Positions 11,560 to 22,276 are shown, counted from the first letter of the stretch. The stretch: 64,000 nt of DNA from Patellaria atrata CBS 101060 (GCA_010093705.1 MU006091.1:1168702-1232701), one strand, 5' to 3'. Notes: generated by a model from the letters alone, not told the origin. Numbers and translations: made by a program.

Positions 11560-12798
11560 GTTGAGGTATTATGTCGGGTCGTGCTGTGGTTGAGATTGTG
11601 GATGGAAAAATGGTGGAGATGTTTTATGTTCTTGGGAGATTGATGGTTGGAAGTAAATTTAAGGTTGAGGTTACCTGCAGGGAATGACGGAAGGAAAGTT
11701 TAGAACTGAAGAGAAGGTGCCGTAAGACGTGTCCCAGAATAGAAGTCACGATGCGTAAAAGTGTAACGGCAACAAGCGAATCTCAGCAACCTCAACCTTT
11801 CGGACCGAGGACTTTGATCATCCGGATACCAGAGAACTATATCTTTTTCCTTGTACGCAGTTGCTGTACACTACGGGACTACCTTTCACTTGAGAGAATT
11901 GAAACCTTTTATTCCTATTTACCGTCGACCGGTTGCACAGATTGGAACCAATAGTGCAAACTCGTATATGTGGTACAATGGGGTTGAGGTTCTTCTCAGG
12001 AGTAACCATACGGTGACTAGAAGTGTCGTGATGAGGGAACAAGATGAGTACCGTACTATCTGCAGGTACAGTATTATACTAGGTGATGAAGTTCGAAAGT
12101 GAAGCTCCAATCTTGATATCTCTCAACGCACTCCATTTATATAAGGGACTAACCCAAGGTAGTACTAAGAAATTTAGCCACATTCTCTAGTTCAAAGGAG
12201 CCGGAGCTAGAGCACCTTATGTCCGTAAACACCAGATGCGAGGATGATACCTAGAAAGAGGATGTCATTCCTCGTGTAAAGCATCGGAACTCAGGTGGTT
12301 ATTACGATTGGCGCATGTAGTGTAACAAATACATGTGTTCACACCGCCAACCACCGTGCCGCAGTGTCATAGATGACGTTAACTAATCGCACCATCACGG
12401 AGTTAAAGAGGCGGAGGTATATTCAGAATAATGCTTTTGTTAGACTCCTTTTGGGAGAAAATTAGTACAGATTCGTTCATCATGGTAAGGTACTAGTGGT
12501 AAGGTACTGCCTTACTGTACTATACGATTCCTGTATAATTGCCGTTACTAACCACTATACAGTTTTCATATTATACAATCAGAGAGAACTTACTAGGATT
12601 TAGTTGTACAATACCAAACACAAAATGGGTGGATGCGAAAATAAGATTTCCGCGAGGATTGGTGTATAAGTTGATTCGATTGTAGTTCTGGTATATATGA
12701 ACACTATATAACGATCTAGGGACCTGGAGGCGATGATAATACCTGTACTATACCTTCCTTAGATGGCTCCCCTCAAATCAAGAACGCTGAGACTACGT
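11560..12798. other. Gene-poor stretch with short GTAC-rich repeats
   Basis: About 1.2 kb, visibly AT-rich in its second half, with no supported gene. A 12-bp direct repeat plus hairpin is listed at 12483-12515. It contains the SDR promoter and the 3' flank of the NPP1-like gene. Confidence 0.55.
12483..12515. repeat. 12-bp direct repeat followed by a short hairpin
   Basis: TGGTAAGGTACT occurs at 12483-12494 and 12497-12508. GTAAGG in the second copy (12499-12504) pairs with CCTTAC at 12510-12515 across a 5-nt loop. The role is unknown. Confidence 0.55.
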
Positions 12799-13957
12799 TC
12801 ACACACCGCAAAGTCCGTCATGAACCCTCGGAGGTGTACTGTCTGCGCTTCCCCAGGCAAACATATTGATCGCCTGACCTTCTGCTGTCGATGAATCTGC
12901 ACGGATGTAACTTGCTGTACATTTCGTTAGCATATTATCTCAAGAGCCCGATACACTGCTTTTTCTCTCTTCTTTCAATACATATACTCTCCATGTATGC
13001 TACCTGGAGACAACAATGAGATGAGGGACAAAGTGGAACTTACATCCGGGTACGTAGTACCACCAATCTTGACTCCTAAATGCGTTACCCGTGGACTGAG
13101 AGATGATGTCGTTCCAACCCGTGTTTCGGGTATGGAAGATGGCGTGTTTGGACCAAGCGACATATACCTTGGGGTGATCGAGGTTTCGCCGCCCACCAGA
13201 GCCACCGAGAGGGGATGTCGTTTCGAAAGTTCTAGTAAAAGGGTGATTTAGCAGCTGTTTTTTGTAAGAAAGAGGAAGAAATAGAAAATATTATGATTTT
13301 GGGAAGTAGCTGAGGAATTAAAGCAGAAACAGACTTGGAAATGGGGGTTGGCATACTCGAATGTGTTCTGAATATCTCCCCAGTTCCTCTTGTCGTAGCC
13401 GCTATGTTGGCCCATGAAAAGTTGATTTTGTCGCCACTGGCCGTCGGATTCTTTGCGCCAGACCACGATCACACGTTCCCAGTCACTTTAGAAGAGAAGG
13501 TCAGACACAGTTATGCCATACTCGTATTAGACGATAGGAGAACCTACTATGCATGCCCATTTCCCGGATTAGGATTGAATCCGTCCTTTTCGAAAAAGAT
13601 GTTATACGCGACTCTGACTTCATTGTCATTGCACTTATTGTAGGAGTAATATACAGGAAAATTTGGTCCTGGATTTCCAATCGCAACACCCGGTTTACGG
13701 CAGTTGCAGCCAGTGTTCGGCCAGCCACAAGTTGCCGCCGGGGAAGTCTGTTGTCCATTCTGGATAGCCCATGTTGGGTAACAGGGAGGTTGGTTAAGGG
13801 CTTGCCCGAAGAACCACATTGGTGCCGCTGCGAGGGCGAGTCCAACGCCGCCGTCGTTTAACATAGTTGTCATGAGAGAATCAGAGACTGGAGTGACGGA
13901 GATAGCAGAGGTTATCATGGTGGCTAAGGCCATGATCTTTCTAGTGGAATAGAACAT
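12799..13957 (-). CDS. NPP1/NLP-family secreted protein, looks whole
   Basis: Four exons (13548-13957, 13335-13485, 13044-13254, 12799-12914) encode 295 residues. The family is necrosis- and ethylene-inducing peptide 1-like proteins, secreted by fungi, oomycetes and bacteria; members range from plant-active to inert. Family marks visible here are a hydrophobic N-terminal segment fitting a signal peptide, a recognisable version of the central heptapeptide spliced across the exon 1/2 junction and followed by WERVIVVW, HPKVYVAWSKHAIFHTRNTGW in exon 3, and WGSADSTPPRVHDGLC near the end. The second intron has a weak donor (GTCTGT), so that boundary is the least sure. It stands alone in gene-poor DNA. 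I infer nothing about activity. Confidence 0.85.
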
Positions 13958-14793
13958 CTTGAAATAAACGAGAGTAATCAGATTGAAAGAGCATAAAACG
14001 ATAGTAACGGACCTATGGTCTTAGAAATGAAACTAACGAACGACAGGAGCTTATAACCTGGGACATCCTTTTCAACGATTGAGGGTACTTCTTCTGTCCT
14101 TTTATACTACTGGAGACAACATATCGATACTACCGTGTGATCAAGAGAGATCTGGTGGAATGAATTATTCTATCCATGCCCGCTGCGCATAGAACTGCTG
14201 AACCTGTAAGACATGAGAAACAAGGGAAGGTCCTCTACAGGGGATGGAGATAGAGCTGTATAGTGGTTGCTTTAAACATGAAATGCACGTCCGAAACATC
14301 GTGGAGAACCTTGAACAAGGACATAGATGTATTCGGTAACCAATCTGATTTCTCTATGTTTCCAACGCGCCCGTTTGCATGGTAGACAGTATAATAAGGG
14401 ATTCCGAAGGACCTGCCATATATAGTCTACAGAGCGCTGCTATAACCGCATCTGGATAGTATGGCCGTTGACAGAAGGGTACGAAGCTGCCTCCTTCATG
14501 CTTAAGGAATCCCAATAGCCTGCGCACGCGTGTGGTTACCGTTGCACAATTACAGGAGGTACATATCGTCAGGAGATCCTTTTGACATGAAGAGAGCATG
14601 TTGTAAGATATAACCTAAAAGTCCAAGGGTCCGAAGGGTAAGTGGTGTTTCGAGTCCGTGGTTTTCGCGAGATCCGAGATCTCGCTTTGACCTTCAAACT
14701 ACCCCTGAAAGTGAACACCTCCCCCCTGATATGCCACATTTAGAAAAAAAAAAGTATGGTTATGATACTATCAAAGAATTTCCGGTACTCGTC
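13958..14793. other. Intergenic stretch upstream of the NPP1-like gene and tRNA
   Basis: About 840 bp without a supported gene. It holds the NPP1-like promoter on the left, a perfect 8-bp inverted repeat at 14667-14685 (separate entry) and the 5' flank of the split tRNA. Confidence 0.6.
14667..14685. repeat. Perfect inverted repeat with 3-nt spacer
   Basis: GCGAGATC (14667-14674), spacer CGA, GATCTCGC (14678-14685). It is 109 bp upstream of the tRNA-Ala start. The symmetry suits a dimeric DNA-binding protein, but none is identified. Confidence 0.6.
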
Positions 14794-14924
14794 GGGCGAC
14801 TGGTTTAGTGGTATAATACCCCCTTAGCATGGGGGTGGTCCGGGGTTGTAAGTTGAATATCTTAGAAAATATCTTCTTCTGTGCAAGTTACTAACATGTG
14901 TAAAAGCGATTCCCCGGTCGTCCA
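14794..14924 (+). tRNA. tRNA-Ala(AGC) split in the T-loop by a spliceosomal-type insert
   Basis: Without the insert this is a complete 72-nt cloverleaf. Acceptor stem: GGGCGAC (14794-14800) with GTCGTCC (14917-14923), one G-U pair, discriminator A at 14924. D arm: 14803-14817. Anticodon stem: CCCCC/GGGGG (14819-14823 and 14831-14835) around loop TTAGCAT, anticodon AGC. Variable loop: TGGTC. T-stem: CGGGG (14841-14845) with CCCCG (14912-14916), perfectly paired. The T-loop TTCGATT is cut after its second T by 59 nt (14848-14906). All stems pair, so the gene does not look decayed. The A box TGGTTTAGTGG is intact; the B box GGTTCGATTCC is interrupted. A T6 Pol III terminator follows at 14932-14937. 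Ordinary tRNA introns sit after position 37; there is none there. Confidence 0.88.
14848..14906 (+). other. 59-nt insert in tRNA T-loop with full spliceosomal intron signals
   Basis: The insert starts GTAAGT, carries TACTAAC (14889-14895), the optimal fungal branch site, and ends AAAAG 11 nt later. Its exact removal rebuilds TT+CGATT, a canonical T-loop. At 59 nt it matches protein-gene introns in this same window (59 nt in SKP1, 59 nt for the second EPL1 intron, 60 nt in THO2). It lies between tRNA positions 55 and 56. Archaea and some algae have T-loop tRNA introns cut by the tRNA endonuclease, but those lack these three signals. Confidence 0.8.
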
Positions 14925-14931
14925 AAATCCC

Positions 14932-14937
14932 TTTTTT
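14932..14937 (+). terminator. Pol III T-run terminator
   Basis: Six consecutive T begin 8 nt after the discriminator base of the tRNA, the normal place and length for RNA polymerase III termination. Confidence 0.7.
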
Positions 14938-15265
14938 GCATTCTGAGAAAGAACTTATTTTTTGGGCAAGGTTTCGACCACGTCTAAATAAGGTCAGGTG
15001 GCTAGTACAATTATAGAAATCTATCCGGCTCACTACGGATAAGGTTCTCATCTTGGAATATCGCACTAATGTTCTCATCCGAAAATAGTGGAACAGCTTT
15101 TTCAGGAGATAGAATATAAAATCCGGTGGAGCTGCTCTTTAGGACGAGCTGTGCTGATACCTTAAGCAACAGTTGATCATAAATACCCACGATACCTTAC
15201 CTTTTGTGTATTTTCTCAACACCCCACTACTACCCCACTATCAACAGCAACAACAAAATAGGATA
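14938..15265. other. tRNA 3' flank and ARMT1 promoter
   Basis: About 330 bp with no gene. C/A-rich leader sequence (CCCACTACTACCCCACTATC around 15222-15241) directly precedes the ARMT1 start. Confidence 0.55.
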
Positions 15266-16970
15266 ATGGAGTACGATACTAAGACTCGTGAGTTAAATCT
15301 ACCAATATACAAAAGAACCTCATCTTGATTATTATAGCGTTGTGGAACAATGGGGACAAATTGTCCTTTGCCTGGCCTTCTGCGCGAGAGCGATGGCCAG
15401 TCATAATAGTCAGTACAACCTAGCTATTCTGAATACTGTGGAAACTAACGGAGTAGTTTAGACCACCGCGATTGACGATGTACACCGAACGACATTCGAT
15501 TCCACTGATGCAGAAACGCGGAGTGAAGGTAAGCGCATTGTGGAACAGCTTGCAAATCTCAAATACGAACTTCAACATGACCGTCAACTGACGTGAGCTT
15601 TCTAATTTCCCCGAGTGAGGATGGTAACTAAATCAGCATAGGCCAATTGAGGATGATGGTGAATCAGACGTTGCATCATATAACGAGGAGCTCGCAGCAT
15701 TGGGTCCTCTGCACTGGTTCACTGCGCCCTGGTTGTTCTCGGAATGCTACATGTATAGGTGATTATAGTCCACATTCGACATGTCGGAGACATACATTGA
15801 TCAACCGAAGATAGACGCATGCACTCGTACTGTACGCTTAGCACAAAATGGAAGAACTACGATTTCTTCTCCCGGCAGAAGATGGCTACCTTCAAGTCCT
15901 CCCGTCCCGCAGTCCTCGAGCTCGCAGCACAATACAAGAACATCGTCACTGAGCTGGGTACAGGACAACAAGAAAGATCAGAGAAGTCTGCAGAGGAGAT
16001 AGAAGCTGCCGAAAAGCTGTTGTTCATCGAGATGTGCGAGATCTGTCTTTGGGGCAATGCGACGGACTTGTCTCTCCTCACAAATGTATCCTACGATGAC
16101 ATTCAGAAGCTCCAAGGCTCAGCAGCGCGTAAGAAAGCGGAGAAGAATATTTTGGTTAATGACTTGCCAGCAGCCTTCCAAGTGTTAAGAGCTGCGCAGA
16201 AGTCGAACAAGGGTGAAAGGCGAGTCGACTTTATTCTGGACAATGCAGGTTTCGAACTCTTCGTGGATCTTATCCTTGCTGGATACCTTCTATCGACAGG
16301 ACTAGCAACGACGGTTGTCCTTCATCCAAAGTCTATCCCATGGTTCGTTTCCGATGTTGTTCCTAAGGACTTTAGCGACCTGCTCAACGCTCTTGCTGAT
16401 CCTCAATCCTACTACACAACACCTTCCGATGACGAGAAACATAGAGATGTCACCCCTCAGCCGCTCTTAGACAAGGAATTAGATGAGCTTGCCTTCCTGT
16501 TCGATAGCTGGAGCACCTTCCATGCGGAAGGGAAGCTTGTCATCCGCCCCAACCGTTTCTGGACAGGAGCAGGAAGCTACTGGAGACTGCCAAAAACAGC
16601 ACCAGAGCTTCATGAAGACCTTAAGGAAAGTGAACTCGTCATTTTCAAGGGTGACTTGAATTACAGGAAACTGACTGCTGATGTAAGTAGTGATATAGGA
16701 AGAGTTAGTAGCGTCCTGTTAACATGTACTCTATAGGCTATGTGGGACCCAGCTACCCCCTTTTGGGAAGCAATTGGGCCTCTTGGTCCAGGATCGGGAA
16801 TGCGCACGCTCGCTCTTCGTACTGCAAAAGGCGATGTCATTGCAGGGCTACCAAAAGGTAAGGACGAAGAGATGAGGGCAATGGAAGGAGGGGGTGGAGA
16901 TAGCGGTGCTCGAAAGTGGGCGTGGAGCGGCAAGTGGGCAGTTGTCCAATTCTTAGACGGTAAGGTGTAA
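15266..16970 (+). CDS. Damage-control phosphatase, ARMT1/DUF89 family (Hrt2-like)
   Basis: DUF89 proteins are metal-dependent phosphatases that clear damaged or reactive sugar phosphates such as fructose-1-phosphate; yeast homologues include YMR027W. Six exons (15266-15287, 15338-15408, 15462-15592, 15642-15758, 15815-16682, 16737-16970) give 480 residues, the usual fungal size. Conserved blocks are RWPVII near residue 30, LHWFTAPWLFSECYMYR, the metal-site block DNAGFELFVDL, VLHPKSIPWFVSDV, and FKGDLNYRKL before the last intron. The first exon codes only seven residues; its ATG plus splice gives MEYDTKTPLWNN, fitting the family start. Its stop is 53 bp from the KAE1 stop (convergent). Confidence 0.93.
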
Positions 16971-17023
16971 TTGCTCGATATAATCGTGTCGATCATCAGA
17001 ATGATAGAAGGCGTCCTCGGTAT

Positions 17024-18231
17024 TTATTCTCTCCAGCCTACATAAACTGCATCAGTCCTGAAACGCTGCGTACAAGTGCTCTCTTCGAAATTCATCCTGA
17101 CCCCTGACTTGTATGCTAATAAGCCAGCATGGGCGATCATGATCCCGTTGTCAATGCAGAACCTCTCATCAGTGGCGTAGACACTTCCTCCTCGATCTCT
17201 TGCCATCATGCCCATCATCTCCTGCAACCGCTCATTGCAGCCCACACCTCCAACGATCAGAACCTGTGAGGAACCAACATGCGCCATAGCTCTCTCTGTG
17301 ATCTCCACTAGCATTGCGAATACAGTCTCTTGCAACGTGAAACACAGATCTGCCGGCGTAATCACCTCCCCTGACTCTGGTTCTCTGAGTCGCTTTCCTT
17401 CCGGCAGTTCTTCAGATATCTGCGCCGCGAGAATGTCTACACTTGCCAGGATGCCAGAGAATGACGCATCCATACCCTTCACAGCATACGGTAGGTCCAG
17501 TAGATGCTTCCCCTTCTTCGCTAGTTGTTCAATATTATACCCTGGTGCGGGATCGTTTGAGATGTTCAACGTGCGCGCAAAGCGGTCGAGACAGTTGCCC
17601 ACCGCAATATCCAGCGCTTCACCAAAGATTCGGTAACGGTTGGAGGAATAGGCGATCACTTGGGTGTTTCCGCCAGAGACGTATAGCACGACTGGGTTTT
17701 CGGCGCCGGTTATGGAGCGTCCCATCTCAATATCTGTTTACGCTTCATCAGCTCCGTGTCAGCTTTGATTATATGTAATTCTCGTAGGAGAAACTGTGTA
17801 CTGAGGACTAAAAGTCAAAAAGGAAACATACGTCCAACACAATGGTTCACCCCGATCAACTCCTTTTCCCAGAGCAAGGCAAGCGTTCTCGCTGCTATCG
17901 CTACGCTCTGCAGCGGCGCACCCATCCCCGGTCCCTTTGTATAGCATATGCAATCCAGATCTTCAGGTCTTATACCCGCCTGTCTCATCGCCTGCTTTAC
18001 TAGTCGGACAATCCATGACCGGTGGTGCTTCGCGGTGTCTTTGGGGAGAAAGCCTTCTCCAGGCGGGGAAACGAATGTATGGCGGAGGTTCGCGAGGATG
18101 TTCACTGGACCTGTTTTTGAAGAGGGTGGATGGTGTATTATGCCTATCCCTAGCTTATTCGCGCTGCCTTCCAGGCCGAGAGCAAGCATTGTGTTGACAC
18201 GGGGAAGTATTTTGCTTCTTGATGACGGCAA
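17024..18231 (-). CDS. kae1: KAE1, tRNA N6-threonylcarbamoyladenosine synthase catalytic subunit
   Basis: Kae1 (OSGEP) is the catalytic core of the KEOPS/EKC complex that makes t6A at position 37 of ANN-decoding tRNAs, in cytosol and nucleus. Two exons (17832-18231 and 17024-17733) separated by a 98-nt intron encode 369 residues. Visible marks are [13 protein letters not shown] near the N-terminus, [10 protein letters not shown], the metal-binding NHCVGHIEMGR formed across the splice, [21 protein letters not shown] and the C-terminal [12 protein letters not shown]. The chosen ATG gives a 14-residue leader before a second in-frame ATG at 18189; the cytosolic form could use either. The separate mitochondrial paralogue (Qri7) would need a targeting sequence, which is not obvious here. 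Confidence 0.96.
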
Positions 18232-18435
18232 GATGAGAATTAGGGAAGTCGAGACGAAAGATCATTCTTATCGATAAGGGGATGCGGTCAGCGGCACGGC
18301 GGGATCGGCCACGATTGGATCAGATCCGAGACTTGGCGGGATTTTGCAATACTCCATACAGTAATGGTCCGAACGACACACAATACTCCACCTTGCTGTC
18401 CATTGCTTACTTTACTCTCCACTTTCCCTCTCGCA
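18232..18435. promoter_or_regulatory. Bidirectional promoter, KAE1 / SET methyltransferase
   Basis: Only 204 bp separate the divergent start codons of a tRNA-modification gene and a ribosomal-protein methyltransferase-like gene. Both serve translation, so shared control is plausible but not shown. No specific factor site is claimed. Confidence 0.5.
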
Positions 18436-20057
18436 ATGGATAACGATGATTTCTCCGGCCTCTCTGAAGCTTTCCTAAGCTGGTTATCCAACTCTTCTGC
18501 GACAATCAGTCCGAAAATTGCCATACATGACCTACGTAGTCGAAGCGCTGGCAGAGGTGTTGGTAAGTAAGCCACCTGGGTTCTCGGAATGAGTTATACT
18601 CCCACCAAAGTTTCCTAAGCAGTCCTCATACATCAATGATAAGCGCTCTAATCTCTTTATCAGTTGCGGTCCAAGGTATCGCAGAAGATGAGCTCCTCTT
18701 CAGCGTCCCACGAGGCATAGTTTTAAGCGTGGCCAATTCGGACCTTTCCAAAACTCATCCCGAGATCTTGAAAGAGCTCACAGATCCATGGCTCTCACTC
18801 ATATTAGTGTTGATATACGAATATCTTCGCGGCGATGCCTCTCCGTGGAAGCCATACTTTGACGTCCTCCCACCGGATTTTCATACCCTGATGTTCTGGA
18901 CAACAAATGAGCTTTCGGAGCTTCAAGCAAGTGCTGTGATTGACAAGATCGGAAAGGAGAGAGCAGATATTACACTGAAAGAGAATGTTGTCTCGCTGAT
19001 CAGAAAGAATGCGGATATGTTCTTCCCACCGGGAAGCAACCAACTTTCAGATGCCAAGCTCTTGAGTCTAGCTCATCGTATGGGATCGACCATAATGGCA
19101 TACGCCTTCGATATCGGATCCGATGAAACTTCTAAAGAAGTCGATGAAGAAGGTTATGCTTCCGAGGATGAAGATGAGGCTCTTCCCAAAGGCATGGTTC
19201 CCATGGCAGATATGCTCAACGCGGACGCTGACAGAAACAATGTAAGATCAGACATGCTATATTCATGAAGCATAGAATACTGATCCATGAACAGGCTCGT
19301 CTTTTCTACGAAACTAACAGCTTAACCATGAAAGCATTAAAACCTATTCCAACGGGTGAAGAAATTTTCAACGACTACGGCCCACTTCCCCGATCCGACT
19401 TGCTCCGGCGATATGGCTACATCACCCCCAACTATGCGAAACATGACGTTGTTGAAGTATCCGCAGAGCTCGTCCTCGATGTGATCAAAACCCTCAATCC
19501 TCTGCAAGAACAGGAAATTGACCTCAGAGTACGCACAAGAGAACTCAAACCATAACTAGACAAGAAAATAAAAGAATGAAACTGACAGTAATTAGAACGA
19601 GTACCTCGACTCACAAGATCTCCTAGAAAATTCCTTCGACATCAGTCGGATGAGCCCCGAGCTCGAAACCAGCGTGATTCCTGACGAGCTAGTATTGTTT
19701 ACCACCATTTTTCTCGCCGACACTTCCACGTTTGCGCAACTACAGAGGTCGAGAAAGCTTCCAAAATCAAAAATGACGAAACCGATTGCTGAAGTCCTGG
19801 AAAAAGTCCTGAAGAGGCGGCTCGCACAGTATCCGACGGGCGTTGAAGAGGATCGAATATTGCTATCCGCTGGCGGACTGGAGCATAGGAAGAGAATGGC
19901 TGTTGAAGTACGTCTTGGAGAGAAAGAAGTATTAATGGAGACCCTGCAGGCGCTAAAAGGTGTGAAACCTGTCATTGAGAACGGAGAGAATAAGACCGCA
20001 GCGCGAAGTGGAGGAGACAATGATCGTCCTGATGCTAAGAGACGGAAGATTGCATGA
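18436..20057 (+). CDS. SET-domain lysine methyltransferase, Rkm4/SETD6 type
   Basis: Four exons (18436-18562, 18664-19241, 19295-19528, 19596-20057) give 466 residues. The order fits the RuBisCO-LSMT/SETD6 class: split SET domain from about residue 20 (AIHDLRSRSAGRGVVAVQGIAEDELLFSVPR), an inserted helical region with WKPYFDVLP and FWTTNEL, the substrate block VPMADMLNADADRNN, then GEEIFNDYGPLPRSDLLRRYGY, which contains the SAM/active-site NDYG. A Rubis-subs-bind-like helical C-terminus follows, ending in a basic nuclear-localisation-like tail (DAKRRKIA). In yeast Rkm4 methylates ribosomal protein Rpl42; the same target is inferred. An acidic insert (DEEGYASEDEDEA) precedes the substrate block. 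Confidence 0.92.
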
Positions 20058-20386
20058 GTTCAGAGGGGCAAACTAAGAAGAGAAGTTGTTTCAACTGTTT
20101 TTGTTTTTGTGAGTATGAAAAGGGGTATCTAACTATAACACACAAAAGTCAAAGCCGCCAGCTAGTATACAGTCACAAGAGGATCATCAATCCCACTCGC
20201 ACCAAAAGACCCGGCTTTTTGAGGTCATGCCGAGCGCAGGGAAAGACTCCTAAAGAGGAGCTCGTCGGAAAGAGAGAAGAGAAATTCTGGTGTACATATC
20301 CGAAGCAATCTGCAAGTGACAACCTTGGGTTTGCTCAGCAGATTCACTCAACCAAGCGATACTCGTACTCATCCAGTCGACCGAAC
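20058..20386. other. Convergent 3' region, SET gene / EPL1
   Basis: About 330 bp between two stop codons. A 163-codon open frame starting at 20054 overlaps the SET stop and runs antisense into EPL1. It shows no domain and is treated as chance. Confidence 0.6.
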
Positions 20387-22276
20387 TCACACTGCTGTTC
20401 TCTGCTGAGGCATGGGTTGAGGTGCAGATTGCAAACCGAGCTGACTGGTAATCGGTGGAGCGACAAGGCTCCTTCTCGCATTCACATTTTGCGCCGTCGG
20501 ATCTATAGGGGCTCTGGAGGCCGCGAGCATAACCCGGTACTTTAGACTCATGGTATCATACGGATCCACATGGTAGATCTCGTCGTCTTCATCGCTATCT
20601 TGGTCATACCAATAGCCTTCCGCTAGCGGCAAGTTGGCTTCCTCCGCCTTTCTCTTCACCCCTCGACGATCGATCATCAGCCGTCCGCCTCTACCCCGAC
20701 GCTGTCGGTATGAAGGCCGACTCTGCGAAGGTTGATCGAGAGGCGGAGAGACATATCGAATCGTCACCACATTCCCCTTACCTACGGTCTTTGGAGTTGC
20801 AGTACCACTACGAACACCAGCATCGCCTTCTTCCGATATAGAAGCTGGTGGTGTTGGTAGATATTGAACATCAGCAGCACGGAACTGGGACTTCGAACTC
20901 GATTCTAAAGGAGGTGTGATTGGTCTCCACGTTAGGTCCGTCCAACCCTTGTTCCAGTTCTGGTGTCTGATCAAGCTCTCGTTGATGAAACGCTGAACCT
21001 CCTCTTCCTTCTTCTGGTTGATTTCCTGCAAGGATACGAGCTCGGAGTCTGGAGCCCGGCCATCTGAGCGAGCAAGCTGCGCCTTGGATGCCATTCCAGG
21101 CATACCGCGTTGCAAGCTTGCGGGATCGAGCTTTGGTTTCGGCTTGGGTGAGGGCTTTGCGGTGTGTCAGCACAATGCACAGGTGGGTCAGAAATCCTTT
21201 TAGCAAATCGTACCTTTTGGTTGATGAGATCCTCATCATGATCCTTGATCCCAAGTTTCCGCTTCATCTCCTTCGTCTCTATCCTCTTTTGAAAGATGTC
21301 CTTGTCCAGGGCCAACTGGTCTCTATGTCCGATCTCTCTCTGCTTGACAAAGTGTAGTACTTGTCGCGCATTTTCCATGTCAATTCTTAGTTTCTTGAGT
21401 TTATCGACAACCAGTGCGTCTCTCCCACGCGTCTTTCGGGCCTGCCTTACCTCTCGGCGGCGGAAACACACGTATGGATCAGAGTCATCAGTCTCGATGT
21501 TCGTTTCGAACTTGAGGTTGGGGGTGAGGCGCCGGTTGCCACGTTTTAGTCGCTCTGCTTTCCAATGCTCATATATCTCCTTTGCGAATCTCCTTGCATG
21601 GTCGTCTATAGAGTCATCGAAAGCACTTTCCATTTCCTCATACGATATTACAGGGGTGTTGTCGACATGCGCAAGCGGCTGCTTTGCCTGCGATGTCTCC
21701 TCGAAGAAGTTCATCACCTCCTCGAACTGGTCTTCGGAGCAGGGTCCCCATTTGGACTTTTTCCGATTTAGGCATTTCAAGAAAGCATCATCATCAGCGG
21801 TCATGCAGTACGGACATCCTGTCGTATCCTCTACGGTTGATGAAAACCGTATGAAGGTTGCAGTTTGTTGATAATGCTTCGGGTAATACTTCTCATACGG
21901 CAAGTTGCCGAGAACAGCATCTGGAGTCGGGATGTGTTTCTTCGGATCGCGACCGGCGATGACGGCTTGTAAGTGGTGTTCCTACACATTCTACAGTTAG
22001 CATCTAGACCCCTATGATTATAAAAAGGGGGCGTGAGAGGTTTATATCACGTGATAGAAAAGAGCAGAGTCCCGATCGGGATTGCAGGATAGGGGCGGTG
22101 GCGCAACTCACAATCTCCTCGGCCTTCTCAACACCTGTCTCGAACTTTGGTACGTGGCGCTGTGCCTCTTCGTCCGGCACGGCCTCGACATCTTCCTCGC
22201 GGACGATGGTGAGGTTCTGCTTCGGCGACAGCTTCCGCGTCCGAAACCTCTGTGTCGTTGCCCGCGACGTCGTCAT
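20387..22276 (-). CDS. epl1: Enhancer of polycomb-like protein 1 (NuA4 scaffold)
   Basis: Epl1 anchors the catalytic Piccolo module (Esa1-Yng2) of the NuA4 histone H4/H2A acetyltransferase to nucleosomes. Three exons (22112-22276, 21214-21981, 20387-21154) encode 566 residues. Visible are the EPcA start (RFRTRKLSPKQNLTIVRE), HVPKFETGVEKAEEI followed by EHHLQAVIAG, IPTPDAVLGNLPYEKYYPKHY, DPYVCFRRREVRQARKTRGRD, and LDPASLQRGMPGM. The C-terminal third is low-complexity with RRGRGGR and a Pro/Gln tail. The first intron is long for this window (130 nt). The protein is about the usual filamentous-fungal length. Confidence 0.96.

Noticed and set aside
20054-20545. 163-codon plus-strand frame overlapping the SET gene stop
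   Set aside because: Its second half is antisense to EPL1, it has no domain, and the ATG overlap with the stop codon is coincidence in a convergent gap.
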